From Nemertoderma westbladi (lineage: Eukaryota; Xenacoelomorpha; Nemertodermatida; Nemertodermatidae): 64,000 nt of DNA. Location of the stretch: the NCBI GenBank assembly GCA_032718475.1, contig JAUCBJ010003374.1, positions 1 to 64,000 on the forward strand, read 5' to 3'. The notes beneath the pieces were generated by a model that did no database searches, was not told the origin of the DNA, and was given only the letters and a program-made list of their open reading frames with translations. Both the position numbers and the translations under genes were made by a program. Every line of letters begins with the position of its first letter. The stretch's first letter is position 1. Of the stretch, positions 1 to 10,900 are shown piece by piece.

Positions 1-744
1 ATATTACAGCTGATACTATATTACAGCTGATACTATATTACAGCTGATACTATATTACAGCTGATACTATATTACAGCTGATACTATATTACAGCTGATA
101 CTATATTACAGCTGATACTATATTACAGCTGATACTATATTACAGCTGATACTATATTACAGCTGATAATATATTACAGCTGATACTATATTACAGCTGA
201 TACTATATTACAGCTGATACTATATTACAGCTGATACTATATTACAGCTGATACTATATTACAGCTGATACTATATTACAGCTGATACTATATTACAGCT
301 GATACTATATTACAGCTGATACTATATTACAGCTGATACTATATTACAGCTGATACTATATTACAGCTGATACTATATTACAGCTGATACTATATTACAG
401 CTGATTCTATATTACAGCTGATACTATATTACAGCTGATACTATATTACAGCTGATACTATATTACAGCTGATACTATATTACAGCTGATACTATATTAC
501 AGCTGATACTATATTACAGCTGATACTATATTACAGCTGATACTATATTACAGCTGATACTATATTACAGCTGATACTATATTACAGCTGATACTATATT
601 ACAGCTGATACTATATTACAGCTGATACTATATTACAGCTGATACTATATTACAGCTGATACTATATTACAGCTGATACTATATTACAGCTGATACTATA
701 ATACAGCTGATACTATATTACAGCTGATACTATATTACAGCTGA
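1..744. repeat. 17-bp satellite array, cut by window edge
   Basis: About 44 head-to-tail copies of a 17-bp unit (atattacagctgatact) run from the first base to about 744. Only a few single-base variants are visible, near 168, 405 and 698. Each unit contains the palindrome CAGCTG, which is an E-box core. The array starts outside the window, so its full length is unknown. No coding sense is apparent. Confidence 0.98.
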
Positions 745-815
745 ATCGCTTCCATAAAAATATTTCACTTTAGGATATGGAATAATAATATATAGGAATA
801 TGGATATGACCTTTT

Positions 816-829
816 GTTACTATGGAAAC
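816..829. promoter_or_regulatory. RFX X-box consensus match
   Basis: GTTACTATGGAAAC fits the RFX-family X-box consensus GTHNYYATRRNAAC at every position. It lies in the degenerate 130-bp repeat. Function is inferred from the motif only, and no adjacent host promoter is seen. Confidence 0.4.
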
Positions 830-1077
830 GTGCATCACAGCTCCAATATATCTACTAACCATCTTATATTGCTATAAATGCTGTTTATCTCCAGTTTCAA
901 TCTTAATTACAATAAATTTCAGGCAGTTCCTAGGGAAAGGTCACCTTGTTGCTATGGACACGTGTATCAGCGCCAATATCATTACTAACAATATTATATT
1001 GCTAGACAGGTTGATTATCCCAAGTTTCAATCATAATTTCATTAAATATAGAGCGGTTGCTAGGGAAAGGTATCCCT

Positions 1078-1091
1078 GTTGCCATGGAAAC
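1078..1091. promoter_or_regulatory. RFX X-box consensus match
   Basis: GTTGCCATGGAAAC fits the X-box consensus GTHNYYATRRNAAC completely and is nearly palindromic. It is the best of the four related motifs in this repeat block. RFX binding is inference. Confidence 0.45.
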
Positions 1092-1222
1092 GTTTACAGA
1101 TTTATATTTTTAAACTAACCCAGTTATATAAGTTTCATAATTTTTGTTTATGGCGAGTTTCAATAACAGAAACGAGCAATTTTACCCGGTTGCTATGAAA
1201 CGTCACCCTGTTACTAGGGAAG

Positions 1223-1701
1223 TAGTCAATTGTTTTGGTACACATTTTTTTACATATATAGTCACATTTTCATGCTTTTGTCCGGCAATTAAAGATTTTC
1301 ACCTTAAGCGACCCCACTAATAGTTTCACCTCCCTCATCCTTGTTTTGCTTTCAATCTTTAGCTACAAGCTTTTAATAAAAAGTGTCTCCGGCGATATTG
1401 TACCAGTGTCGTACTGCAATTCTTCTTCAAGCTTACATCGAAAGCTGGCGGTGCAAGGATTACAAATATGTAAAAATATTACAATTTGGTTGGGAAATAG
1501 CTGAAATAGGGGCGTTCGAATGTTGCATGTATTTGCTTCCACTGCAGGCTATTTTATTGTATTTAATAAATACACAATGTTCTAGAACATTTTGCTTATA
1601 TCATATAGACATTGCATTGTTGCCAAGCTACTTATGAGATAAACAAAATATGCCCATATCTCAGCTATTTCTCAACCAAATTCATAATTTGGTGCAAAGT
1701 A
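1223..1701. other. AT-rich spacer, no gene seen
   Basis: This is single-copy-looking AT-rich DNA. The only open frame of note (1383-1637, 84 codons) has no recognisable domain and is rich in residues expected from random AT-rich sequence. I see no RNA gene or clear repeat here. Confidence 0.5.
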
Positions 1702-1800
1702 GCACTTTGCAGCGTTACGACCCGAGTTTATTTATGTACCGAGCGAGCGCAGCGAGGGAGGTCTACATAAATAAAAAGGGTCTTTAACGCTGAAAAGTGA
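1702..1800. mobile_element. 99-bp foldback MITE, copy 1
   Basis: This is an almost complete hairpin. The left arm (1703-1740) begins CACTTTGCAGCGTTACGACC and is mirrored by the right arm (1760-1799), whose reverse complement begins CACTTTTCAGCGTTAAAGAC. The centre is CGAGCGCAGCGAGG. There is no coding capacity. An inverted copy of the same 99-bp length lies at 44112-44210 and a diverged relative at 61068-61162. It behaves like a miniature inverted-repeat element, but the superfamily is unknown. Confidence 0.8.
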
Positions 1801-1805
1801 CCTAA

Positions 1806-2263
1806 TTTTGTTACATTATGTCAAGTTATCAGCGTTCGGTATGTGAAGAAAGGATTTTATAGATACTCATTTATACATTTTAATCTGTACTAAATATATC
1901 GAATATAAGTGAAATTTATTAACAGGTACACAATATTAATTCTACATTTAAATCTAATTAAAGTTTATTGGAAGTTATCTCCTGCTTGGATGTGATAAAT
2001 CATTAATCCATCTTGAATATAGTCGACTGAAGCAAACTTAGTAACCGTCTGTGTCCGTTCAGTTATACTGAACACTGTCGTCACTTTCTTTGGTTAATTT
2101 AGTGTCTTCTATTGGACGTTTCGCCATAACGGATTACAGTACACATTAAACAATTATTTTACACATTCAACTCAACTGACATGTGTCTTCTAAATTTCAC
2201 TGTACTTTGCAGCGTTACGAGTAATTCACCAGGACGCTGTTAAGTTGACATAATGTAACAAAA
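1806..2263. mobile_element. TIR element with TTTTGTTACATTATGTC ends, copy 1
   Basis: The left end TTTTGTTACATTATGTCAAG is mirrored by the right end, which finishes GACATAATGTAACAAAA. The matched terminal inverted repeat is about 30 bp. The interior is AT-rich with no ORF. A second copy in the opposite orientation lies at 43506-44085 and matches along most of its length. In both places the element sits directly next to the 99-bp foldback MITE. It is probably a non-autonomous DNA transposon. No clear target-site duplication was found. Confidence 0.75.
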
Positions 2264-2329
2264 ATAATTTTAAGTGCCGTATTTACTCGAATAAGAGTCT
2301 GGGCGTTTAAGTTTATAAATTGCCAATTG

Positions 2330-2433
2330 GGGAGGCGTTTATTCGAGGAGGGCGTTTATTCAAGGAGGGCGTTTATTCGAGGAGGGCGTTTATTCGAGGA
2401 GGGCGTTTATTCGAGGAGGCATTTAAGTGGGGG
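2330..2433. repeat. 17-bp subterminal tandem repeat
   Basis: Five or so copies of a 17-bp unit (gcgtttattcgaggagg) lie inside the TIR element at 2277-2986. Related degenerate copies with expanded G runs sit near its other end. Confidence 0.85.
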
Positions 2434-2559
2434 CGTTTATGTTTATGTTCTAGATTTTCAGATTTTCTTAAATTAGGTACACCATGGGCAATTTGAGAAC
2501 ATAAATAAAAGAATTGCATATATATATACAATTTTACTCCTCTCATTTTTGTGCATTCC

Positions 2560-2795
2560 TGCAGGTCTTTCATATATTAATTGGTGAAATGGTTGAAATT
2601 GGTTAAAGGCTTCAAAAGTTATTATCAATTGAATTTTTGATTACAGACGGATAGACAGAGAGACGAACTGAAAGAACGGACGGACGGACGGACGGACGGA
2701 CGGACGGACGGACGGACGGTACATATTTGTAACTGGGCATAATTGTGTGCTAGAGGCATCGCTCCCTAATCGTAGCTCGCCCCACATTATAATAT
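2560..2795. repeat. dispersed repeat fragment, pair of 46100-46285
   Basis: This block has a degenerate 'ggttgaaattggtt...acagacggatagacagag' pattern and ends in GCTCGCCCCACATTATA. The 46100-46285 block shows the same order and ends in GCTCGCCCTACATTATA. The two are diverged copies of one dispersed repeat of unknown class. No coding sequence is present. Confidence 0.4.
2675..2719. repeat. (ACGG)n microsatellite
   Basis: About eleven uninterrupted ACGG tetranucleotide repeats. Confidence 0.95.
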
Positions 2796-3239
2796 TATTA
2801 AACGCCGGGGCGTTTATTCGGGGAAGGCGTTTAAGTTGCTAATTTAATAGTAATGGGGACGTTAATTCGAGGGGGCGTTTAATCGAGGGGGGGGGGGGGG
2901 CGTTAATTCGAGGGGGCCGTTAATTCGAGGGGGCCTTTATTCGAGGGGGGGGGGGGGGGGGGGGGCTCTTATTCGAGTAAATACTGTATATGGAATCCTT
3001 GGACGGTCAGCTTTCCACTAGTACCAACAAACCACTATAAGGTTGAAGAATAACTGCGGTGTAACTGGTACTGGTAACTGGTAACTGTTGTCGGAGATAC
3101 TTCTTTCAAACGCTCGTTGCTAAAGAATGAAAGCGCAAATAGCAAATAAAAATTCTGGTTCACCCAGCAAGGATCAGTGAGGTGAAACTATTTCTGTTTC
3201 AAATTTCATGCAATCTCATTACGATTTGTAGAACGACTT

Positions 3240-3281
3240 GGGAGGGAGGGAGGGAGGGAGGGAGGGGAGGGGGGGGGGAGG
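3240..3281. repeat. (GGGA)n / poly-G tract
   Basis: A G-rich low-complexity run grades from GGGA repeats into pure G. It could form G-quadruplexes. The 61-codon minus-strand frame across it is a low-complexity artefact. Confidence 0.9.
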
Positions 3282-3581
3282 TACCAGAATAACGACACTA
3301 TATTCCAGGACATGGTGTATATTGGTTATCTTTGTTTGTTTATAGTAAACTATGGTAATGATAAAACATGCACCACTTAGTGAATACCCCTGCTGGCACT
3401 TCATCTATTTACCTGAACTTTATATTTGTAAATTTTAGCATATGAGTGGAAGTGATATATCATTTTTTTGTCCGGTAAATTTTGCATATTTTGCATATTG
3501 GCTTTCCCTGTCCGTTTTTCTTGATTCCTGGACTCACAGATAATCAATATTGACTGAGAAAACTGAGCAGTTACAGAAAAG

Positions 3582-3659
3582 CAGGTAGTCAGACTAGATA
3601 GAACCGACTTCGCACTAAATTTAGGTTATATTTAGTGCTATCTAGTCGGACCATACCTG
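3582..3659. repeat. short foldback with CAGGTA...TACCTG ends
   Basis: This is a 78-bp imperfect palindrome. CAGGTAGTCAGACTAGATAG on the left is mirrored by CTATCTAGTCGGACCATACC on the right, with an inner CACTAAA/TTTAGTG pair. It could be a tiny MITE or a stable hairpin. The function is unknown. Confidence 0.55.
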
Positions 3660-3770
3660 TAGCGCTGTGGCTAGTGAGAATTAAGTATACGGCCTCTGGT
3701 TTATACAGATATTGTACCTAAATCCTTAAATATAAGCGGACAAATAAAGTCACGAAATGTTCACATCACG

Positions 3771-4638
3771 CAGGGTTATTTTCTAAATATGTTAGTGAGA
3801 TTTATAAATTAAAATAGTGATTTCTAAATTTTTTAAACTTGTTTAGAAATATTTCTAAAACTAAAAATTGAATATAACTAATTTAAAATTATAAATTTTA
3901 CTTTACAGAGTTTGAAATAGAATATATATCACAATTTAACATTCAGACATTAGCCATATCCATCTAATTTTTGTTTGTTCATTTATCAAAATTGAACCCT
4001 TGAATCTCTAAATCTGATTCATCACCATCAGTTTAATTTCTACCAACTCCTATAATATCAAATGAACTCATTTTATTGTCCTACTTATATTGACGTAGAC
4101 TGTATACAATGATCACAGTCTAAGAGTGTTTCAATGACATTCCCTCAATTTGTAGTCATTTTATAGCACTTTTCAAGGAAACATATGAAAAATAATGGCT
4201 GGGGTTGATTAATATAAAGAATACAAGAAAAATATAAGCATTTAATTAAATTTGAACAACAAAAACTTTCAACGCATTTATCTCAAAATGTATTTTTTTC
4301 GTTGGCCCTTTCAACTGTGACCATCGCCAATGCGGTGGAGTATTCCTTCCCAATAAATGGCTTTAGTTTACCAAAGCGGTATTAAATTAGGCCTAATTAG
4401 TTTAATTTTTCGATGATATTTATGATTACAGAATATAGGCCTACCGTACGTTTGAATAAAGTAGAAAACAAGCAAGCAATACAGCTCAGCATTGCGTGCC
4501 CTACTGTACTTTTCACTTTCTCAATTCATTCGCCATTGAGCAAAATATTTTGGTTTCCTAAACAAATTTTAAATTTTCTAAATTTTTTCTGACCGTTTAG
4601 AAACTTTTCACAGTGAAGATTTTGAAAGAAAATCCCTG
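3771..4638. mobile_element. possible hAT-like non-autonomous element
   Basis: The block opens CAGGGTTATTTTCT and closes with the inverse of CAGGGATTTTCTTTC, an inverted pair in the CAGGG style of hAT transposons. The flanks CATCACG and CATCAGG nearly match over 7 bp, which is weaker than the 8-bp duplication expected. The AT-rich interior has no ORF. The call rests mainly on the termini. Confidence 0.35.
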
Positions 4639-5090
4639 CATCAGGTAGTGTCTCTGTTTATATCTACTTTATTATTTTACATAGAACGCTTCTATAAACA
4701 CTTACACTGTATCAGTGTTCCGTCCATCTGCATTGTGTGCCCCTTTCCGCCGACTATCTACTAAGGTATATTATTCGACTAAACAACTGTAACAGATTCC
4801 TTAACATCCCTCGGTGTTCCTGTTTATTAATAGTCCGGCACCCATGACCAAATGTTTTGGAAGTTTAATAACCTCATTCCAATCCAATTGGATGATACAT
4901 GTCCTTTATGTGACGTTTTTTTTATTTGCCCAAGTAAGGTCTACCTGGTTATTAACTTATACGCACTGTCACGACGTACCCGTACCGTAACAAATTAAAC
5001 CCCAAAGGATATAGTTCGTAGCCATTAAAATTTAAACCATTAACTTAAATAGGCGTTTGTATTTGGCTGCCGGCCTATTATGTAAGGAGA
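4639..5090. other. AT-rich spacer, no gene seen
   Basis: I see no domain-bearing ORF, RNA gene or tandem repeat in this stretch before the short 20-bp repeat at 5091. Confidence 0.5.
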
Positions 5091-5190
5091 TATGAATGTT
5101 CCCACCTCAATATAAATGTTCCCACCCCAATATGAATGTTCCCAACTCAATATGAATGTTCCCACCTCATCATGAATGTTCCCAACTAGG
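5091..5190. repeat. 20-bp tandem repeat, five copies
   Basis: AATGTTCCCACCTCAATATG-type units start at 5095, 5115, 5135, 5155 and 5175 with small variants. The 74-codon minus-strand frame here simply reads this repeat. Confidence 0.9.
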
Positions 5191-7122
5191 CCTACCCACC
5201 GAACTAGATGTCTTATCCCACCCAGTAAATAGTTGTGTCTCTTTTTCCAAAGGATAACATGCAATTGTTTTAAATGTTTCCCTTTAATGTTCCGTTACGA
5301 ATTAATTGTGTACTTCCAATCCAATTCATGTACATAGTAAGTATTATACGATGAGTATTCAACTGTGAATAAACATTAAAATATACAATAGTTGGACACA
5401 CAAACAAGTAGAGACACGTACAGATGAAACAAACAGAGAAAATGGTTGAACCTGTACTGACATTATATAAGTGGAGATACGAACTGAGAAAATGGTGGAA
5501 TGTACACTGTACTGACGTATAAGTGGAGATACGAACTAAGAAAATGGTGGAATGTACACTGTACTGACGTATAAGTGGAGATACGAACTGAGAAAATGGT
5601 GGAATGTACACTGTACTGACGTATAAGTGGAGATACGAACTGAGAAAATGGTGGAATGTACACTGTACTGACGTATAAGTGGAGATACGAACTGAGAAAA
5701 TGGTGGAATGTACACTGTACTGACGTATAAGTGGAGATACGAACTGAGAAAATGGTGGAATGTACACTGTACTGACGTATAAGTGGAGATACGAACTGAG
5801 AAAATGGTGGAATGTACACTGTACTGACGTATAAGTGGAGATACGAACTGAGAAAATGGTGGAATGTACACTGTACGGACGTATAAGTGGAGATACGAAC
5901 TGAGAAAATGGTGGAATGTACACTGTACTGACGTATAAGTGGATATACGAACTGAGAAAATGGTGGAATGTACACTGTACTGACGTATAAGTGGATATAC
6001 GAACTGAGAAAATGGTGGAATGTACACTGTACGGACGTATAAGTGGAGATACGAACTGAGAAAATGGTGGAATGTACACTGTACTGACGTATAAGTGGAT
6101 ATACGAACTGAGAAAATGGTGGAATGTACACTGTACTGACGTATAAGTGGATATACGAACTGAGAAAATGGTGGAATGTACACTGTACGGACGTATAAGT
6201 GGAGATACGAACTGAGAAAATGGTGGAATGTACACTGTACTGACGTATAAGTGGATATACGAACTGAGAAAATGGTGGAATGTACACTGTACTGACGTAT
6301 AAGTGGATATACGAACTGAGAAAATGGTGGAATGTACACTGTACGGACGTATAAGTGGAGATACGAACTGAGAAAATGGTGGAATGTACACTGTACGGAC
6401 GTATAAGTGGAGATACGAACTGAGAAAATGGTGGAATGTACACTGTACTGACGTATAAGTGGATATACGAACTGAGAAAATGGTGGAATGTACACTGTAC
6501 GGACGTATAAGTGGAGATACGAACTGAGAAAATGGTGGAATGTACACTGTACTGACGTATAAGTGGATATACGAACTGAGAAAATGGTGGAATGTACACT
6601 GTACGGACGTATAAGTGGAGATACGAACTGAGAAAATGGTGGAATGTACACTGTACGGACGTATAAGTGGAGATACGAACTGAGAAAATGGTGGAATGTA
6701 CACTGTACGGACGTATAAGTGGAGATACGAACTGAGAAAATGGTGGAATGTACACTGTACTGACGTATAAGTGGATATACGAACTGAGAAAATGGTGGAA
6801 TGTACACTGTACTGACGTATAAGTGGATATACGAACTGAGAAAATGGTGGAATGTACACTGTACGGACGTATAAGTGGAGATACGAACTGAGAAAATGGT
6901 GGAATGTACACTGTACGGACGTATAAGTGGAGATACGAACTGAGAAAATGGTGGAATGTACACTGTACGGACGTATAAGTGGAGATACGAACTGAGAAAA
7001 TGGTGGAATGTACACTGTACTGACGTATAAGTGGATATACGAACTGAGAAAATGGTGGAATGTACACTGTACTGACGTATAAGTGGATATACGAACTGAG
7101 AAAATGGTGGAATGTACACTGT

Positions 7123-7908
7123 ACGGACGTATAAGTGGAGATACGAACTGAGAAAATGGTGGAATGTACACTGTACTGACGTATAAGTGGATATACGAAC
7201 TGAGAAAATGGTGGAATGTACACTGTACTGACGTATAAGTGGATATACGAACTGAGAAAATGGTGGAATGTACACTGTACGGACGTATAAGTGGAGATAC
7301 GAACTGAGAAAATGGTGGAATGTACACTGTACTGACGTATAAGTGGATATACGAACTGAGAAAATGGTGGAATGTACACTGTACTGACGTATAAGTGGAT
7401 ATACGAACTGAGAAAATGGTGGAATGTACACTGTACGGACGTATAAGTGGAGATACGAACTGAGAAAATGGTGGAATGTACACTGTACTGACGTATAAGT
7501 GGATATACGAACTGAGAAAATGGTGGAATGTACACTGTACTGACGTATAAGTGGATATACGAACTGAGAAAATGGTGGAATGTACACTGTACGGACGTAT
7601 AAGTGGAGATACGAACTGAGAAAATGGTGGAATGTACACTGTACTGACGTATAAGTGGATATACGAACTGAGAAAATGGTGGAATGTACACTGTACTGAC
7701 GTATAAGTGGATATACGAACTGAGAAAATGGTGGAATGTACACTGTACGGACGTATAAGTGGAGATACGAACTGAGAAAATGGTGGAATGTACACTGTAC
7801 TGACGTATAAGTGGATATACGAACTGAGAAAATGGTGGAATGTACACTGTACTGACGTATAAGTGGATATACGAACTGAGAAAATGGTGGAATGTACACT
7901 GTACGGAC
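7123..7908. repeat. trimeric higher-order repeat (156 bp) inside the 52-bp satellite
   Basis: The ACGGAC variant starts at 7123, 7279, 7435, 7591, 7747 and 7903, exactly 156 bp (three units) apart. The two TGACG/GGAT units lie between each pair. The same phase is seen at 5875, 6031, 6187 and 6343. This means three-unit blocks were amplified together. Confidence 0.85.
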
Positions 7909-10900
7909 GTATAAGTGGAGATACGAACTGAGAAAATGGTGGAATGTACACTGTACGGACGTATAAGTGGAGATACGAACTGAGAAAATGGTGGAATGTA
8001 CACTGTACGGACGTATAAGTGGAGATACGAACTGAGAAAATGGTGGAATGTACACTGTACTGACGTATAAGTGGATATACGAACTGAGAAAATGGTGGAA
8101 TGTACACTGTACTGACGTATAAGTGGATATACGAACTGAGAAAATGGTGGAATGTACACTGTACTGACGTATAAGTGGATATACGAACTGAGAAAATGGT
8201 GGAATGTACACTGTACGGACGTATAAGTGGAGATACGAACTGAGAAAATGGTGGAATGTACACTGTACTGACGTATAAGTGGATATACGAACTGAGAAAA
8301 TGGTGGAATGTACACTGTACGGACGTATAAGTGGAGATACGAACTGAGAAAATGGTGGAATGTACACTGTACGGACGTATAAGTGGAGATACGAACTGAG
8401 AAAATGGTGGAATGTACACTGTACTGACGTATAAGTGGATATACGAACTGAGAAAATGGTGGAATGTACACTGTACTGACGTATAAGTGGATATACGAAC
8501 TGAGAAAATGGTGGAATGTACACTGTACGGACGTATAAGTGGAGATACGAACTGAGAAAATGGTGGAATGTACACTGTACGGACGTATAAGTGGAGATAC
8601 GAACTGAGAAAATGGTGGAATGTACACTGTACGGACGTATAAGTGGAGATACGAACTGAGAAAATGGTGGAATGTACACTGTACGGACGTATAAGTGGAG
8701 ATACGAACTGAGAAAATGGTGGAATGTACACTGTACTGACGTATAAGTGGATATACGAACTGAGAAAATGGTGGAATGTACACTGTACTGACGTATAAGT
8801 GGATATACGAACTGAGAAAATGGTGGAATGTACACTGTACGGACGTATAAGTGGAGATACGAACTGAGAAAATGGTGGAATGTACACTGTACGGACGTAT
8901 AAGTGGAGATACGAACTGAGAAAATGGTGGAATGTACACTGTACGGACGTATAAGTGGAGATACGAACTGAGAAAATGGTGGAATGTACACTGTACTGAC
9001 GTATAAGTGGATATACGAACTGAGAAAATGGTGGAATGTACACTGTACTGACGTATAAGTGGATATACGAACTGAGAAAATGGTGGAATGTACACTGTAC
9101 GGACGTATAAGTGGAGATACGAACTGAGAAAATGGTGGAATGTACACTGTACTGACGTATAAGTGGATATACGAACTGAGAAAATGGTGGAATGTACACT
9201 GTACTGACGTATAAGTGGAGATACGAACTGAGAAAATGGTGGAATGTACACTGTACGGACGTATAAGTGGAGATACGAACTGAGAAAATGGTGGAATGTA
9301 CACTGTACTGACGTATAAGTGGAGATACGAACTGAGAAAATGGTGGAATGTACACTGTACGGACGTATAAGTGGAGATACGAACTGAGAAAATGGTGGAA
9401 TGTACACTGTACTGACGTATAAGTGGATATACGAACTGAGAAAATGGTGGAATGTACACTGTACTGACGTATAAGTGGATATACGAACTGAGAAAATGGT
9501 GGAATGTACACTGTACTGACGTATAAGTGGAGATACGAACTGAGAAAATGGTGGAATGTACACTGTACTGACGTATAAGTGGAGATACGAACTGAGAAAA
9601 TGGTGGAATGTACACTGTACTGACGTATAAGTGGAGATACGAACTGAGAAAATGGTGGAATGTACACTGTACTGACGTATAAGTGGATATACGAACTGAG
9701 AAAATGGTGGAATGTACACTGTACGGACGTATAAGTGGAGATACGAACTGAGAAAATGGTGGAATGTACACTGTACGGACGTATAAGTGGAGATACGAAC
9801 TGAGAAAATGGTGGAATGTACACTGTACTGACGTATAAGTGGATATACGAACTGAGAAAATGGTGGAATGTACACTGTACTGACGTATAAGTGGATATAC
9901 GAACTGAGAAAATGGTGGAATGTACACTGTACTGACGTATAAGTGGATATACGAACTGAGAAAATGGTGGAATGTACACTGTACGGACGTATAAGTGGAG
10001 ATACGAACTGAGAAAATGGTGGAATGTACACTGTACTGACGTATAAGTGGATATACGAACTGAGAAAATGGTGGAATGTACACTGTACGGACGTATAAGT
10101 GGAGATACGAACTGAGAAAATGGTGGAATGTACACTGTACGGACGTATAAGTGGAGATACGAACTGAGAAAATGGTGGAATGTACACTGTACTGACGTAT
10201 AAGTGGATATACGAACTGAGAAAATGGTGGAATGTACACTGTACTGACGTATAAGTGGATATACGAACTGAGAAAATGGTGGAATGTACACTGTACTGAC
10301 GTATAAGTGGATATACGAACTGAGAAAATGGTGGAATGTACACTGTACGGACGTATAAGTGGAGATACGAACTGAGAAAATGGTGGAATGTACACTGTAC
10401 TGACGTATAAGTGGATATACGAACTGAGAAAATGGTGGAATGTACACTGTACGGACGTATAAGTGGAGATACGAACTGAGAAAATGGTGGAATGTACACT
10501 GTACGGACGTATAAGTGGATATACGAACTGAGAAAATGGTGGAATGTACACTGTACTGACGTATAAGTGGATATACGAACTGAGAAAATGGTGGAATGTA
10601 CACTGTACGGACGTATAAGTGGAGATACGAACTGAGAAAATGGTGGAATGTACACTGTACTGACGTATAAGTGGATATACGAACTGAGAAAATGGTGGAA
10701 TGTACACTGTACGGACGTATAAGTGGAGATACGAACTGAGAAAATGGTGGAATGTACACTGTACTGACGTATAAGTGGATATACGAACTGAGAAAATGGT
10801 GGAATGTACACTGTACTGACGTATAAGTGGATATACGAACTGAGAAAATGGTGGAATGTACACTGTACGGACGTATAAGTGGATATACGAACTGAGAAAA

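Larger units (their letters stand above)
811..1222. repeat. degenerate ~130-bp tandem repeat with X-box-like motifs
   Basis: Three to four diverged units are visible. GTTnCTATGGAAACG-like motifs start at 816, 948, 1078 and, shortened by one base, 1189. A second submotif, GTTnCTAGGGAAAG, starts at 926, 1056 and, shortened, 1210. The spacing is 130-132 bp for the first units and shorter for the last. The sequence between motifs is also recognisably related, for example 'agtttcaatc' before each submotif. It is not coding. Confidence 0.8.
2277..2986. mobile_element. 710-bp TIR element with TATTTACTCGAATAAGAG ends
   Basis: The left end CCGTATTTACTCGAATAAGA is inverted at the right end (2966-2986, CTCTTATTCGAGTAAATACTG). 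The subterminal DNA is made of repeated GGCGTTTATTCGAGG-type motifs on both sides (2330-2433 and 2812-2970). The middle holds an (ACGG)n microsatellite and part of a dispersed repeat. No transposase ORF is present, so it is non-autonomous. I could not find a convincing target duplication. Confidence 0.7.

Noticed and set aside
822-1118. 98-codon plus-strand frame
   Set aside because: It lies inside a degenerate tandem repeat with no recognisable domain.
2277-2986. 8-bp target duplication for the TATTTACTCGAATAAG element
   Set aside because: The flanks TTTAAGTG and TATATGGA do not match.
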